DNA of 27,015 nt from DASTCC01 sp035711465 (GTDB lineage: Bacteria; Acidobacteriota; Vicinamibacteria; Vicinamibacterales; SCN-69-37): the NCBI GenBank assembly GCA_035711465.1, contig DASTCC010000598.1, forward strand, positions 1 through 27,015, given 5' to 3'. The notes under the pieces were generated by a model. It did not search any database, had not been told where the DNA came from, and saw nothing but the letters and a program-made list of their open reading frames with translations. Every line of letters starts with the position of its first letter. Position 1 is the stretch's first letter. The translations under genes were made by a program, and so were the position numbers. Below are positions 6,641 to 16,136 of this stretch, piece by piece.

Positions 6641-9600
6641 TTACGAAATCACTTTGTCGGGAGGCCGCGCCGTCGCGGCGGTGGCACGGCCAAGGACGAT
6701 CCGCACCTCGTGCCGCCCGCCGCTCTCGGTCAACGGGATCGCGTCCGGCTCCACGGGCGCGCCATCGAGCTCCGCGGATGCGACGCCGCGCGACCAGCGC
6801 AGCGGATTCTCGATGACGAAGTGGTAGCGGGTGTTGCCGATCTGCCAGTCCAGCCTGAACTCCGTCCACACCGTCGGCACGCACGGGTTGATGCTGATCG
6901 TGCGGCCGCGCCGTTCGAGGCCGAGGATCGCCTTCACGGCGGCCTGATACATCCATCCGGCTGAGCCGGTGTACCACGTCCAGCCGCCGCGGCCGACGTG
7001 CATGGGATGCGCGTAGACGTCCGCCGCGACGACATACGGCTCGGCGCGGTAGCGCTCGACGTCTTCGGGCGTGCGCATGTGGTTGATCGGGTTGATGAGA
7101 TGGAACAGCTCCATCGCTTCGTCGCCGCGGCCGAGGCGCGCGAGCGCGATCACCGTCCAGATCGCGGCGTGCGTGTACTGGCCGCCATTCTCGCGGATGC
7201 CCGGCAGATAACCTTTGATGTAGCCAGGGTCGTGCGTCATGCGGTCGAACGGCGGCGTGAGCAGGAGGACGATGCGGGCATCGCGGCGGACGAGATTGGC
7301 GCGCACGGCGTTCATGGCGCGCTCGGCGCGCCGGCGCTCCGCGGCTCCGGAAATCACGGCCCACGACTGCGTCAGCGAATCGAGGCGGCACTCCTCGTTC
7401 AGCACCGATCCCAGCGGCGTGCCGTCGTCGAAATAGGCGCGGCGGTACCAGTCGCCGTCCCACGCCAGCTCCAGCATGCCGCCGAGCCATCGCGCCTCGT
7501 CGCGGTACTGCCGGGCGAGATCCGATCGGCCGCGGCGCTCGCAGATGGGCGCGAACTCGTTCAGCACGGTGACGAGGAACCAGCCGAGCCACACGCTCTC
7601 GCCGCGGCCCTCGTGGCCAACGCGGTTCATGCCATCGTTCCAGTCGCCCGAGCCAATCAGCGGCAGTCCGTGCGCGCCGTAGGACGAGGCGCGCTTGATC
7701 GCGCGTAAGGCGTGCTCGAACACCGTCGCTGATTCGGACGATACCTGCGGCAGCAGATAGGCTTCTGCCTGACCCGGCTCGAGTGCCGGCGCCTCGAGAA
7801 ACGGCACGATCTCCTCGAGCACCGTGTCGTCGCCGGTCGTGCCGACGTAGGTGGCGATGACGTACGGCAGCCACAGCAGGTCGTCCGAGCAGCGCGTGCG
7901 CGTGCCGCGGCCGCTCGGCGGATGCCACCAGTGCTGCACGTCGCCTTCGACGAACTGCCGCGAGGCGGCGTGCACGATCTGCGCGCGGCAGAAATCAGGC
8001 CGGACGTATAACAGCGCCAGCACGTCCTGCAGCTGATCGCGAAATCCGAACGCGCCGCCAGGTTGATACGGGCCGCTCCGGGCCCACAGACGGCACGCGA
8101 GCGTCTGGTAGAGCAGCCAACGGTTGACGATCAGGTCGAACGAGTCGTCCGGCGTGTGCACGCTCAGCGCGCCGAGCATGTCGTCCCATTGCCGGACGAC
8201 GGCGCCCAGAGCGGCGTTCGCGCGCTCGATCGATGCCATGCCGAGCCCGAGCTCGATCGCCTGGGCGCGATCCCGGCCCTGCGCCAGGACGAATGCGATC
8301 TGACGCGACTCTCCCGGCTCGAGCGCGATCGACACTTGCAGTGCGCCGCACGGGTCGAGCGCCGCGCCAGCCCGGCCGCCGAGCGCCTCACGGAAGAGCG
8401 CGGCGGGCGCCTGCAGGGTGCGGTTCCGCCCGACGAACTCCGCGCGATCGCACGTGAACGATCGCGGCGTCTCGGTGGCGCGCAACAGCGACACCGCCTG
8501 ACCGAACTCGGCGTTGTAGGGGTTCCTCGCCAGAATCGATCCCGTGGCGTCGTCATATTCGGTGACGACGAATCGACGTTCGCCGGCGCGCGGCGGGCCC
8601 ATGATCCACTCGACGTATCCGAAAACACTGAGACGGCGCGGCCTGTCGCCGTCGTTGGTGAGCGTCAGACGGGAAATCTTGATGGGGTCGACAGCAGACA
8701 CGAAGACCGTCAGCTCCTGGCGCACGCCCTCGACGGCGTGTTCGTAACGGCTGACGCCGGCGCCATGACGGATCACCCAGCGTCCGCCGTCGGCCCGGCG
8801 CGGCAGCGGCGCCGGCGTCGTGCCCCACACCTCGCCGCTGTCCTCGTCGCGGATGAAGATCGCCTCGCCTGTCGGATCCGTCACCGGGTCGTTGGCAAAT
8901 GGCGTCAGGCGGTTCTCGCGGCTGTTGCCCGCCCACGTGAACGCCGATCCGGCGCTCGACACGATCGTCCCGAACGCCGGGTTGGCGATCACGTTCGACC
9001 AGGGCAGCGGCGTCTCGCGATCGCCCTCGAGCACGACGACGTACTCGCGGCCGTCGGCGGTGAAACCCCCGTGGCCGTTTTCCATGAGCAGGGGCGGCAC
9101 GGCCGTCGGGACGGCGGCCGGTGCGGCGCGACGCAGCACCGCCGACGCCGGCACATCGTGTTCGTCGAACAGCCACGGCGACGGCCGATCCAGCTCGCGT
9201 GTCAGCTCGCCAAGGTCGCCCTGAAGGACGACGCGCGCCACCGCGGCGAAGAGCTGCCGATCCGGTGCGGCCATGCCGTCGCCGCGAAGGAGCAGGATGC
9301 CGCCGGGCTTGCCGACCCAGCTGCTCCACGGCGGTTCCTGCAGCAGCGCGATGAGGTGCTGCTGCATCTCGTCGAGGTAATCGATCGGGTGCTCGTTGAG
9401 GATGACGACGTCGGCGCGCAGGCCCTTCACGCGCCAGTACTCCTGAGCGGTGAGCACCTGCCGCGTCAGCGTCAGCGACGTCGCGTCGGAGACGCGAACG
9501 AGCACGATCGGCAGATCGCCTGAGATGCCGAAGCCCCACAGGTTCTGCTGCCCGAAGACGTTGGCGGCCAGATCGGTTGGGCTATATCGCGATCGGTCTT

Positions 9601-12600
9601 CACCGAAGACGCGCGACGCCAGCCGATCGAACAGGATCGCCTGGTCGTCGCTGATGCCCAGATGCTGCAGCGTGACGTGCACGTGGGTGAACGCCATGGA
9701 GAAGGCACGCACCGCCGCGCTGCCGTCGCGGTACTTGCGCGCCAGCGCGACGGCCGCCGATCGATCGGCAGCCACGCCCGTGGCAAAGGTCACGCGCGCG
9801 GACCCCCCTGGGCCCAGCCGGAGCCGCTCGCGCAGCGCGCCGATCGGATCGAGCACCGCGCCGGTCGTGCCCGAGAGGCCTCGCCCGTCGAGCGCCACCG
9901 GGTTGGCCGGCACACGTCCCCGGCCGAGAAACCGCGCCCGGTCCGTTTCCCACTCGACGCCGCCGGCCAGCCGCGGGCCGTCGATGCCGACGACGTGAAA
10001 GGCGACGACCGGCGATTCATCGGCCGCCCGTCTGCGCCGGCTGAAGATCAGGCCCGCGCTCTGCGGATCGACTTCGGTCTCGATGAAGAGCTTGCCGAAG
10101 GCCGGATGCGCGAGGTCATCTTCGACCCGCGTCAGCACGAACTCGGTGTAGCTCGTCAGCTCGACCTCGCGCGCCTGCGCCCCCCGGTTGGTCACCGTCA
10201 GCCGCCGCACCTCGACGTCGTCTTCCGACGAGACCGTGATCTCGAGCAGGGTCTCGAGATCGCCGTCGCGACGCCGGAACGAGACCTTGTCGAGATCGAA
10301 CGTGGCGTCGAAGCGATCGGCGGCACGGCAGACCGGAAGGTGCGTGGCCGACCAGACCTCGTTGGTCCATGGATCGCGAAGATAAAGGTAGGCCCCGGCG
10401 GCGTCGGAGGTGGGGTCGTCGCGGCGGCGCGTCACCGCGATGTCGCGCCACATGCTGTACCCGCCGCCGGCGTTGGTGATCGCCGTCGTATACCGGCCGT
10501 TCGACAGGAAGTGCGTGTGCACGCTGACCGTCTCGGGCGATCGGAATTCGCGCGACGCGAAGACCGTCAGCGGAGGCGCTGCGACTTCACACTCGGCCGG
10601 CCGCGGCTCGGACAGAATGGCTTCGCGCGGCACGCGCTCCTGCAGCAGGAGCTCGGTTGCCTGAACGCGCGGATCCGCGTGGAAGCGCTGGACGAAGCGG
10701 TCGTGCCCGATGACGTTGGCGATCGCGACCAGCGACATCCCCTGGTGATGCGCGAAGTAGGCGCGGACCACGGTGGGACGCGACGTGACGTCGGGCTCGG
10801 CCTGCGCGTCGCGATGGCGCGGCGTGTAGTCGATCGACTCGTAGTAGCCGTAGTGTCCCTCGGCGCCGGCGGCGGCCAGCTTCTGGAAGTTCGCCGTCGC
10901 CTCGGCCGGCGTCACGAGACTCGCCAGCGCCGTCGCATACGGCGCGATGACCAGGTCGCTGGACAGGCCGCGGCGCAGGCCCAGCCCGGGGACGCCGAAG
11001 GCGCGGTACTGGTAGGTGCCGTCGCGATCGGTGATCGCGTACGCCGACTCGGACAATCCCCACGGCACGCCGCGCTGCCGGCCGTAGTCGATCTGCCGCT
11101 CGACGCTGGCGCGGCAGCTCTGATCGAGCAGCGTGCCCCGGAACGTCCGCGTCAGCAGCATCGGCATCAGGTACTCGAACATCGTGCCGCCCCACGACAT
11201 CAGCGTGGCGCGGCCGCCGACGTTCGTGACCAGACGGCCGAGATGGAACCAGTGGTGCTGCGGGACGTCGCCCTTCGCGATCGCGACGAAGCTTGCCAGC
11301 CGCGCTTCCGAGGCCAGCAGGTCGTAGAACGACGCGTCCAGCCGTCCCGGGCCGTCGGCGTCGGCGAGCCGGTAGCCGATCGCGAAGATCCGGCGCCGCC
11401 GGTCGTACAGGAAATCGAAGCGCATCGCGTCGGCCAGCGCCGAGATCCGTCGCGCGAGCTCGGTCAACGTCCCTGTCGCGACAGGCCGCCCGGCGTCGAG
11501 CCGATCCACCTGGGCGACGACGGCATTCGTCCAGTAGCGAAGGTCGGAGCTCGCGACGGTCACGTGGCGCAGCGGCTCGACGACTGACGCGATCGCCTCC
11601 GGCGCGGCGTCGCCGAGTTCGCGAACGGTCGAGCGGATCGCGTGGGCGCTGCGGTCGATCGCGGCGACGGTCTCGCGATCGGCGTCGGCCGTGCCGGTCG
11701 AGCGGGCGACGGCGGCCAGGATCCGCGCCGTATCCGTGAGGCCCTCGAGGCGTTGATCGAGTGTCTGCGGCCGCGACGCGAGCTCGAGCACGCCTTGCGC
11801 CAGCGCGATCAGCGCCGCGGCCAGATTGCCGCTGTCCACGGTCGAGACGTAGCGCGGCTGGAGCGGCGCCAGCGTCGCGGTGTCGTACCAGTTCAGAAAA
11901 TGTCCGCGGTGGCGCTCGAGGCCTTCGAGCGTCGTCACCGTCGCGTCGAGGCGCTCCACCAGATCGGCGGAGGAGATGTAGCCGAGATCGTGGGCCGCCA
12001 TCGCGGACAGCATCGACATCGCGATGTTGGTCGGCGAGGTCCGGCGCGCGACGCGGAGCCCGCCATCGGTTTCCTGGGCGTTGTCGGGCGGCAGCCAGCG
12101 GTCCGCATCGGTGACGAACGTGTCGAAGAAGCGCCACGTCTTCCGCGCCGTCAGCCGGAGCCTGACGCGCTCGTCGTCCGCGAGCGGCCGGACGCGCGGG
12201 CCTCTCGGCACGCTGACCCAGTAGGCGATGACCGGCGCCGTCAGCCACAGCAGCAGGAACGGCGCCGCGGCGGGGAGCGACGCACGGCGCCAGATCAGGA
12301 TGAGTACGACCCCGGCCAGCGCGATCAGCGGGCTCGTCATCATCTCCGAGCTGAACAGGCGCAATACCTTCTGTCCCGTGAGTCCCGCGGCCCGCGCCGC
12401 GGCGGCCGCGGCGGTTTCCCACTCGAGCATGCGCCGGCCGGTCACGACCAGCCGCACGAGGGTGACGCTGATCGCGTGGACGGCTCCGAACGCGTGGAAG
12501 GCGAGCAGCGTGACGCTCAGAAACACCTGCGCCAGCGACGTGATCGCATCGCGCAGCAGGTTGCGCAGGAAGACCGGCACCGACTGCGATCGTGTCGGCC

Positions 12601-15253
12601 CGATCAGGAACTGCGCCGCGACCGGGAGGAGCTGGGAGGCGGCCGCGCCGACGGCCAGCAGCGTCCACACCCAGGGCGATCCGGGCAGGATCAGCCAGCC
12701 GGCCATCAGCATCAGGACCAGCGTCGGCGCCATCAGGCTGCGCCGCAGGTTGTCGAGAATCTTCCAGCGGCCGATCGCCGGCAGCGTGTTGCGCTTCAGG
12801 CCGCGGCGCGACGGCACGAACGGCCAGAGCCAGAACAGGATCTGCCAGTCGCCGCGGACCCAGCGATGCTGACGCCGCGCGTGCGTGAGCACGCTGGACG
12901 GGTAGTCGTCGACGAGCTCGAGGTCGGACACCAGGGCGACGCGCGCGTGCAGGCCCTCGAACAGATCGTGGGAGAGCAGCGCGTTCTCCGGCACCACGTC
13001 CTCGAGCGCGGCGGTGAAGGCGTCGACGTCGTACAGCCCTTTGCCGGTGAAGATCGCTTCACCGAAGAGATCCTGATACGCGTCGGACACCGCGGTCGTG
13101 TACGGATCGACGCCGGTGTGTCCCGAGTAGAGGCGGGCGAAGAGCGACCCGGCCGCGCTCGTGAACGTCACGCTGATCCGCGGCTGCAGGATGCCGTAGC
13201 CCTCGGTGACGCGCCCGACGCGCGGATCGATCGACGGCCGGTTGAGCGGGTGGGTGATGATGCCGATGAGCTCGCGCGCCACGCCGCGAGGCAGCCCCGT
13301 GTCGCTGTCGAGCGTGATGCAGTACTTCACCGACGGCAGGATCGACAGATCGCCCACCGTCACCGCGAAGCTGGTGTCGGCGGCGCCGCGAAGCAGGCGG
13401 TTGAACTCCTCGATCTTCCCGCGCTTGCGCTCCCAGCCCATCCACAGCCCTTGGCGCGCGTTCCACTGGCGCAGGCGATGGAACAGGAAGAACCGATCGC
13501 CGCTGCTGCCGGGATGCCTGGCGTTGAGCGCGGCGATGCCGGATCGCGCGGCCTCGAGGACCGCGGCGTCGCTCGGCAGCGTCTCGGTCGCCGCGTCTCG
13601 AAAGTCGCTGAGCAGCGCGAAGTGCACGTACGGGTCGAGATTGCCGAGCGCCTGCACTTCGAGATGCTCGATCAGCGCGTGGACGCGCTCGACGCTGTCG
13701 AACAGCGTCGGCACGATCACCATCGTCCGCGCTGACTCGGGAACGGCCGTCAGCTCGAGTCGAGGCAGCCGGGCGGGAGGGAGAAAGCCCGTGATCAGCC
13801 GTTGGAGCAGCTGGATCGCGATCTCGCTCGCCGGCACGGCGACGAGCAGCGCGAGCGCGACGAGCGGGAAGCCGCGCCAGCCGTGCTGCATCGCGTAGCC
13901 CACGGCGAGCGCCACGAGGATGCCAGTGCCGATCGCGACGAAGCCGAGGTAGCCGGGCGTGGCGAACTGGGTGGCGGCACGCGTCGCGCGCTGCCGGAAA
14001 TCCGGGCGCCAGCCGATGCTCTGCTCGAGCGCGCGGCGGCCGCCGCCAATCAGGTGGTAGCCGACGTGCGCGGCCCGCGACTGCGGCGCCGCCAGATACG
14101 CCTGGCGCGCGCGCTCGACCACCTTGAGCGCGAGCAGCTGCTGCGCCTCGCCGCTCAGCGCCGCGAGCTCCTCGATGACGTGGCGGTAGCTGTCGCGGCT
14201 GCGGAAGTCCATGCGCGCGTAGACCGCGGCCGGATCGCGCTGCAGCACCTGCTCGACCAGGCTGACGGTCTCGAAGAACTCGCTCCAGTCGAAGGTGCCG
14301 ATCAGCCGCAGGCTGGTGATGAGGTTGGCCACCGTCGCCTGCTCGGCGGCCTCGTGCTGCCCGTTGGCGCGAATGGCGTCTTCGATCGTCTCGCCTCTCG
14401 CCTCGAGCGCCGCCGCCAGCCGATCGTGCAGCCGGGGCGCAGTCGAGCCGAGCGCTCTCGCGCGCCGCAGCAGCCGGGTCACGAACGCATGGTGAATCTC
14501 GTCGGGCCACGGCCACTCGTCTTCCGGCGACGCCTCGACGGCGGCGAACAGCCGCTCGGCCTTCGACGCGTGCGCGTTCGTGGCCGCCAGCACGTCGCCG
14601 TGCTCGCGCAGGTGATGGAGGAGCGCCAGTTTCAGGACGCTCGGCCACGCCCACAGCTCGCCGATCGTGAGCGGCGTGATCGACTGGAAGGCGCTGATGA
14701 AGCGCTGCAGGCGCTGCGCCTCCAGCCGGCCGGCGCTCGATCCGATCAGCTCGACCGCCAGCGCGTAGATGCGCGGCACGCCCGCGTATTCGTCGGAGAC
14801 GATGCTGGGCAGGCGGCGGAAAAAGGCGCGGGGCAGGTCGTGCTGGATGTCGCGGGCGGCCGCCGAGACGATATGAAAATTGTCGAGGAGCCATTCGGCG
14901 GCCGCGCTCAGCTCCTCGCCGCGCGCTTCGCCGGCGAGGGTGGTGTAGACCTCTCGAAGCGCGCGCATGTCGGCGGCAAGCTGGCGCAGGTGCGCGCGCC
15001 CGTTGGCGCCGCGCGGCGCGATCGAGAGCAGCGCCGCCAGCCGTCTGGCGTGCTCTTCCAGCAGCTCGATGCTGAGGAATTCGACCCGGCCGCTTCGCCG
15101 TTCGTGTTGAATCGAGGAGAACCGCATACGCCAAGGCTCGGCCCGGCGCGTGCGGGCCCGATCCGCGCAGCGCGGCGGGGGAGGGAAGATCACACCGCGG
15201 GCCGTCCGGATCGAGCCGCCAACCGCGCTCGACAACGGGTGAAGCCACTTCAT
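6641..15253 (-). CDS. ndvB: cyclic beta-1,2-glucan synthase (NdvB/ChvB type), GT84 + GH94
   Basis: One uninterrupted 2870-residue frame, the usual length for NdvB/ChvB. The N-terminal cytoplasmic part (to about 430) has AAEWLLDNFHIVSAA. Membrane helices near 440-500 (FVAIGTGILVALAVGYAM) precede the GT84 glycosyltransferase domain. That domain shows LDSDTGLPRGVARELIG near 648, ENALLSHDLFEGLHARVAL, and Q-x-x-R-W in RQHRWVRGDWQILFW near 795. More helices follow (about 840-960). A glycoamylase-like domain holds MSWGGTMFEYLMPML (about 1349) and YFAHHQGMSLVAIANVIGHD (about 1500). Two beta-sandwich regions and a GH94 phosphorylase-like domain close the protein (GSGDWNDGMNRVGHEG, catalytic-type Asp near 2540). 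Known homologues polymerise UDP-glucose and cyclise the chain for export to the periplasm. The first 42 residues are Arg/Pro-rich; the ATG at 15127 (MRFSSIQHERR) is an equally plausible start. Confidence 0.95.
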   Translation of the reverse strand: MKWLHPLSSAVGGSIRTARGVIFPPPPRCADRARTRRAEPWRMRFSSIQHERRSGRVEFLSIELLEEHARRLAALLSIAPRGANGRAHLRQLAADMRALREVYTTLAGEARGEELSAAAEWLLDNFHIVSAAARDIQHDLPRAFFRRLPSIVSDEYAGVPRIYALAVELIGSSAGRLEAQRLQRFISAFQSITPLTIGELWAWPSVLKLALLHHLREHGDVLAATNAHASKAERLFAAVEASPEDEWPWPDEIHHAFVTRLLRRARALGSTAPRLHDRLAAALEARGETIEDAIRANGQHEAAEQATVANLITSLRLIGTFDWSEFFETVSLVEQVLQRDPAAVYARMDFRSRDSYRHVIEELAALSGEAQQLLALKVVERARQAYLAAPQSRAAHVGYHLIGGGRRALEQSIGWRPDFRQRATRAATQFATPGYLGFVAIGTGILVALAVGYAMQHGWRGFPLVALALLVAVPASEIAIQLLQRLITGFLPPARLPRLELTAVPESARTMVIVPTLFDSVERVHALIEHLEVQALGNLDPYVHFALLSDFRDAATETLPSDAAVLEAARSGIAALNARHPGSSGDRFFLFHRLRQWNARQGLWMGWERKRGKIEEFNRLLRGAADTSFAVTVGDLSILPSVKYCITLDSDTGLPRGVARELIGIITHPLNRPSIDPRVGRVTEGYGILQPRISVTFTSAAGSLFARLYSGHTGVDPYTTAVSDAYQDLFGEAIFTGKGLYDVDAFTAALEDVVPENALLSHDLFEGLHARVALVSDLELVDDYPSSVLTHARRQHRWVRGDWQILFWLWPFVPSRRGLKRNTLPAIGRWKILDNLRRSLMAPTLVLMLMAGWLILPGSPWVWTLLAVGAAASQLLPVAAQFLIGPTRSQSVPVFLRNLLRDAITSLAQVFLSVTLLAFHAFGAVHAISVTLVRLVVTGRRMLEWETAAAAAARAAGLTGQKVLRLFSSEMMTSPLIALAGVVLILIWRRASLPAAAPFLLLWLTAPVIAYWVSVPRGPRVRPLADDERVRLRLTARKTWRFFDTFVTDADRWLPPDNAQETDGGLRVARRTSPTNIAMSMLSAMAAHDLGYISSADLVERLDATVTTLEGLERHRGHFLNWYDTATLAPLQPRYVSTVDSGNLAAALIALAQGVLELASRPQTLDQRLEGLTDTARILAAVARSTGTADADRETVAAIDRSAHAIRSTVRELGDAAPEAIASVVEPLRHVTVASSDLRYWTNAVVAQVDRLDAGRPVATGTLTELARRISALADAMRFDFLYDRRRRIFAIGYRLADADGPGRLDASFYDLLASEARLASFVAIAKGDVPQHHWFHLGRLVTNVGGRATLMSWGGTMFEYLMPMLLTRTFRGTLLDQSCRASVERQIDYGRQRGVPWGLSESAYAITDRDGTYQYRAFGVPGLGLRRGLSSDLVIAPYATALASLVTPAEATANFQKLAAAGAEGHYGYYESIDYTPRHRDAQAEPDVTSRPTVVRAYFAHHQGMSLVAIANVIGHDRFVQRFHADPRVQATELLLQERVPREAILSEPRPAECEVAAPPLTVFASREFRSPETVSVHTHFLSNGRYTTAITNAGGGYSMWRDIAVTRRRDDPTSDAAGAYLYLRDPWTNEVWSATHLPVCRAADRFDATFDLDKVSFRRRDGDLETLLEITVSSEDDVEVRRLTVTNRGAQAREVELTSYTEFVLTRVEDDLAHPAFGKLFIETEVDPQSAGLIFSRRRRAADESPVVAFHVVGIDGPRLAGGVEWETDRARFLGRGRVPANPVALDGRGLSGTTGAVLDPIGALRERLRLGPGGSARVTFATGVAADRSAAVALARKYRDGSAAVRAFSMAFTHVHVTLQHLGISDDQAILFDRLASRVFGEDRSRYSPTDLAANVFGQQNLWGFGISGDLPIVLVRVSDATSLTLTRQVLTAQEYWRVKGLRADVVILNEHPIDYLDEMQQHLIALLQEPPWSSWVGKPGGILLLRGDGMAAPDRQLFAAVARVVLQGDLGELTRELDRPSPWLFDEHDVPASAVLRRAAPAAVPTAVPPLLMENGHGGFTADGREYVVVLEGDRETPLPWSNVIANPAFGTIVSSAGSAFTWAGNSRENRLTPFANDPVTDPTGEAIFIRDEDSGEVWGTTPAPLPRRADGGRWVIRHGAGVSRYEHAVEGVRQELTVFVSAVDPIKISRLTLTNDGDRPRRLSVFGYVEWIMGPPRAGERRFVVTEYDDATGSILARNPYNAEFGQAVSLLRATETPRSFTCDRAEFVGRNRTLQAPAALFREALGGRAGAALDPCGALQVSIALEPGESRQIAFVLAQGRDRAQAIELGLGMASIERANAALGAVVRQWDDMLGALSVHTPDDSFDLIVNRWLLYQTLACRLWARSGPYQPGGAFGFRDQLQDVLALLYVRPDFCRAQIVHAASRQFVEGDVQHWWHPPSGRGTRTRCSDDLLWLPYVIATYVGTTGDDTVLEEIVPFLEAPALEPGQAEAYLLPQVSSESATVFEHALRAIKRASSYGAHGLPLIGSGDWNDGMNRVGHEGRGESVWLGWFLVTVLNEFAPICERRGRSDLARQYRDEARWLGGMLELAWDGDWYRRAYFDDGTPLGSVLNEECRLDSLTQSWAVISGAAERRRAERAMNAVRANLVRRDARIVLLLTPPFDRMTHDPGYIKGYLPGIRENGGQYTHAAIWTVIALARLGRGDEAMELFHLINPINHMRTPEDVERYRAEPYVVAADVYAHPMHVGRGGWTWYTGSAGWMYQAAVKAILGLERRGRTISINPCVPTVWTEFRLDWQIGNTRYHFVIENPLRWSRGVASAELDGAPVEPDAIPLTESGGRHEVRIVLGRATAATARPPDKVIS

Positions 15254-15332
15254 CTTATCCGAGCCGCTGGCCGCGCCCGGGGCGCCGGGCTTTCATTTCG
15301 TTTCGAAACAGCGGTTTCCTTGTGCAACGGCA

Positions 15333-15352
15333 CCGGCAGCATCCGCTGCCGG
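15333..15352. repeat. perfect 8-bp hairpin in the divergent region before the sigma factor
   Basis: CCGGCAGC and GCTGCCGG flank a 4-base ATCC loop. It lies between the divergent glucan synthase and sigma factor genes, about 80 bases upstream of both the sigma start used here and the outermost glucan synthase start. It could be an RNA hairpin in either leader or a protein-binding palindrome. There is no T-tract. Confidence 0.5.
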
Positions 15353-15392
15353 AAGTCGAGAATTCACGGCCGATTTTCCACGACAGCCGTGC

Positions 15393-15427
15393 GGGCCGGG
15401 TGGCCCAGGCCTTGCCCTCTCAGGGCA
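15393..15427 (+). promoter_or_regulatory. two leader hairpins, the second covering the sigma-factor ribosome site
   Basis: GGGCC (15393-15397) pairs with GGCCC (15402-15406). TGCCCT (15413-15418) pairs perfectly with AGGGCA (15422-15427) around a 3-base loop. AGGG in the second arm is the only Shine-Dalgarno-like sequence before the ATG at 15430, so the hairpin would hide it. Regulation by this structure is an inference. Confidence 0.4.
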
Positions 15428-15429
15428 CG

Positions 15430-16029
15430 ATGGCCCCACCCACGCGCCACGCTGACGCGACATCACCCACCGACGAGGAGGTCGTGGCTCGCGTACGGGC
15501 GGGAGACACTCATTGGTTCGAGGTGCTGATGCGGCGCTACAACCAGCGTCTCTATCGCGCCGCGCGCGCCATTCTCCTCAACGACGCGGATGCCGAGGAC
15601 GCTCTGCAGCAGGCGTACCTCAATGCCTATCGCCATCTCGATCAGTTCGAAGGACGAGCCCGGTTCTCGACGTGGCTGACACGGATTGTCTTGTACGAGG
15701 CGATGTCCAGACGCCGGCGGGCACGCGGCCAGCCGCTCGGATCGGGCTGCGAGGCACAGATCGATCGTGCCGCCTCAGCCGCACCGACGCCCGAGCATCA
15801 GACCTACGCGTTAGAGCTGGGCACGCTCCTCGAAGCGGCCCTGGCGGGACTGCCTCACGGATACCGTGCGGTCTTCATGCTGCGTGAGATCGACGGATTG
15901 AACACGGCCGAGACGGCTCGACAGCTCCGTCTGAAGCCGGCCACGGTCAAGACGCGCCTCCACCGGGCGAGAGATCTGCTGCAGCGACGGCTGCACGCCG
16001 TCACGGCCGCGGCCGGGAACCTTTCCTGA
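15430..16029 (+). CDS. ECF-family RNA polymerase sigma factor
   Basis: 199 residues from the ATG used here. Region 2 reads THWFEVLMRRYNQRLYRAAR, ILLNDADAEDALQQAYLNAY and FSTWLTRIVLYEAMSRRRR. Region 4 reads LEAALAGLPHGYRAVFMLRE, IDGLNTAETARQLRLKPATV and KTRLHRARDLLQRRL. There is no region 1 or 3, as in extracytoplasmic-function sigma factors. No anti-sigma gene is adjacent: the next gene in the same direction, 107 bases on, is a di-haem cytochrome. The frame stays open to a GTG at 15322, but those residues show no homology and no ribosome site. The ATG at 15430 places the conserved EEVVARVRAGD where family members usually have it. Confidence 0.93.
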   Translation: MAPPTRHADATSPTDEEVVARVRAGDTHWFEVLMRRYNQRLYRAARAILLNDADAEDALQQAYLNAYRHLDQFEGRARFSTWLTRIVLYEAMSRRRRARGQPLGSGCEAQIDRAASAAPTPEHQTYALELGTLLEAALAGLPHGYRAVFMLREIDGLNTAETARQLRLKPATVKTRLHRARDLLQRRLHAVTAAAGNLS

Positions 16030-16136
16030 GCTGGCGACTCCATTGGAGCAGGAGACGAAGCCGACCTGACGCGCCATGGGGTCTTCGACCAGCGCGCCTC
16101 GGGCGAAGCACAGGTCTTCGAGGAGGAAGAGCAGTC

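Noticed and set aside
10587..12668. 693-residue minus-strand frame overlapping the glucan synthase
   Set aside because: Wrong frame of the same strand; Arg-rich and without motifs, while the synthase frame is continuous through it.
7998..15529. Long open frames on the plus strand (for example 8063-9523, 9662-11587, 11642-13735, 13802-15529)
   Set aside because: They are low-complexity Arg/Gly/Asp-rich shadows of the glucan synthase, as expected in GC-rich DNA with few stops.
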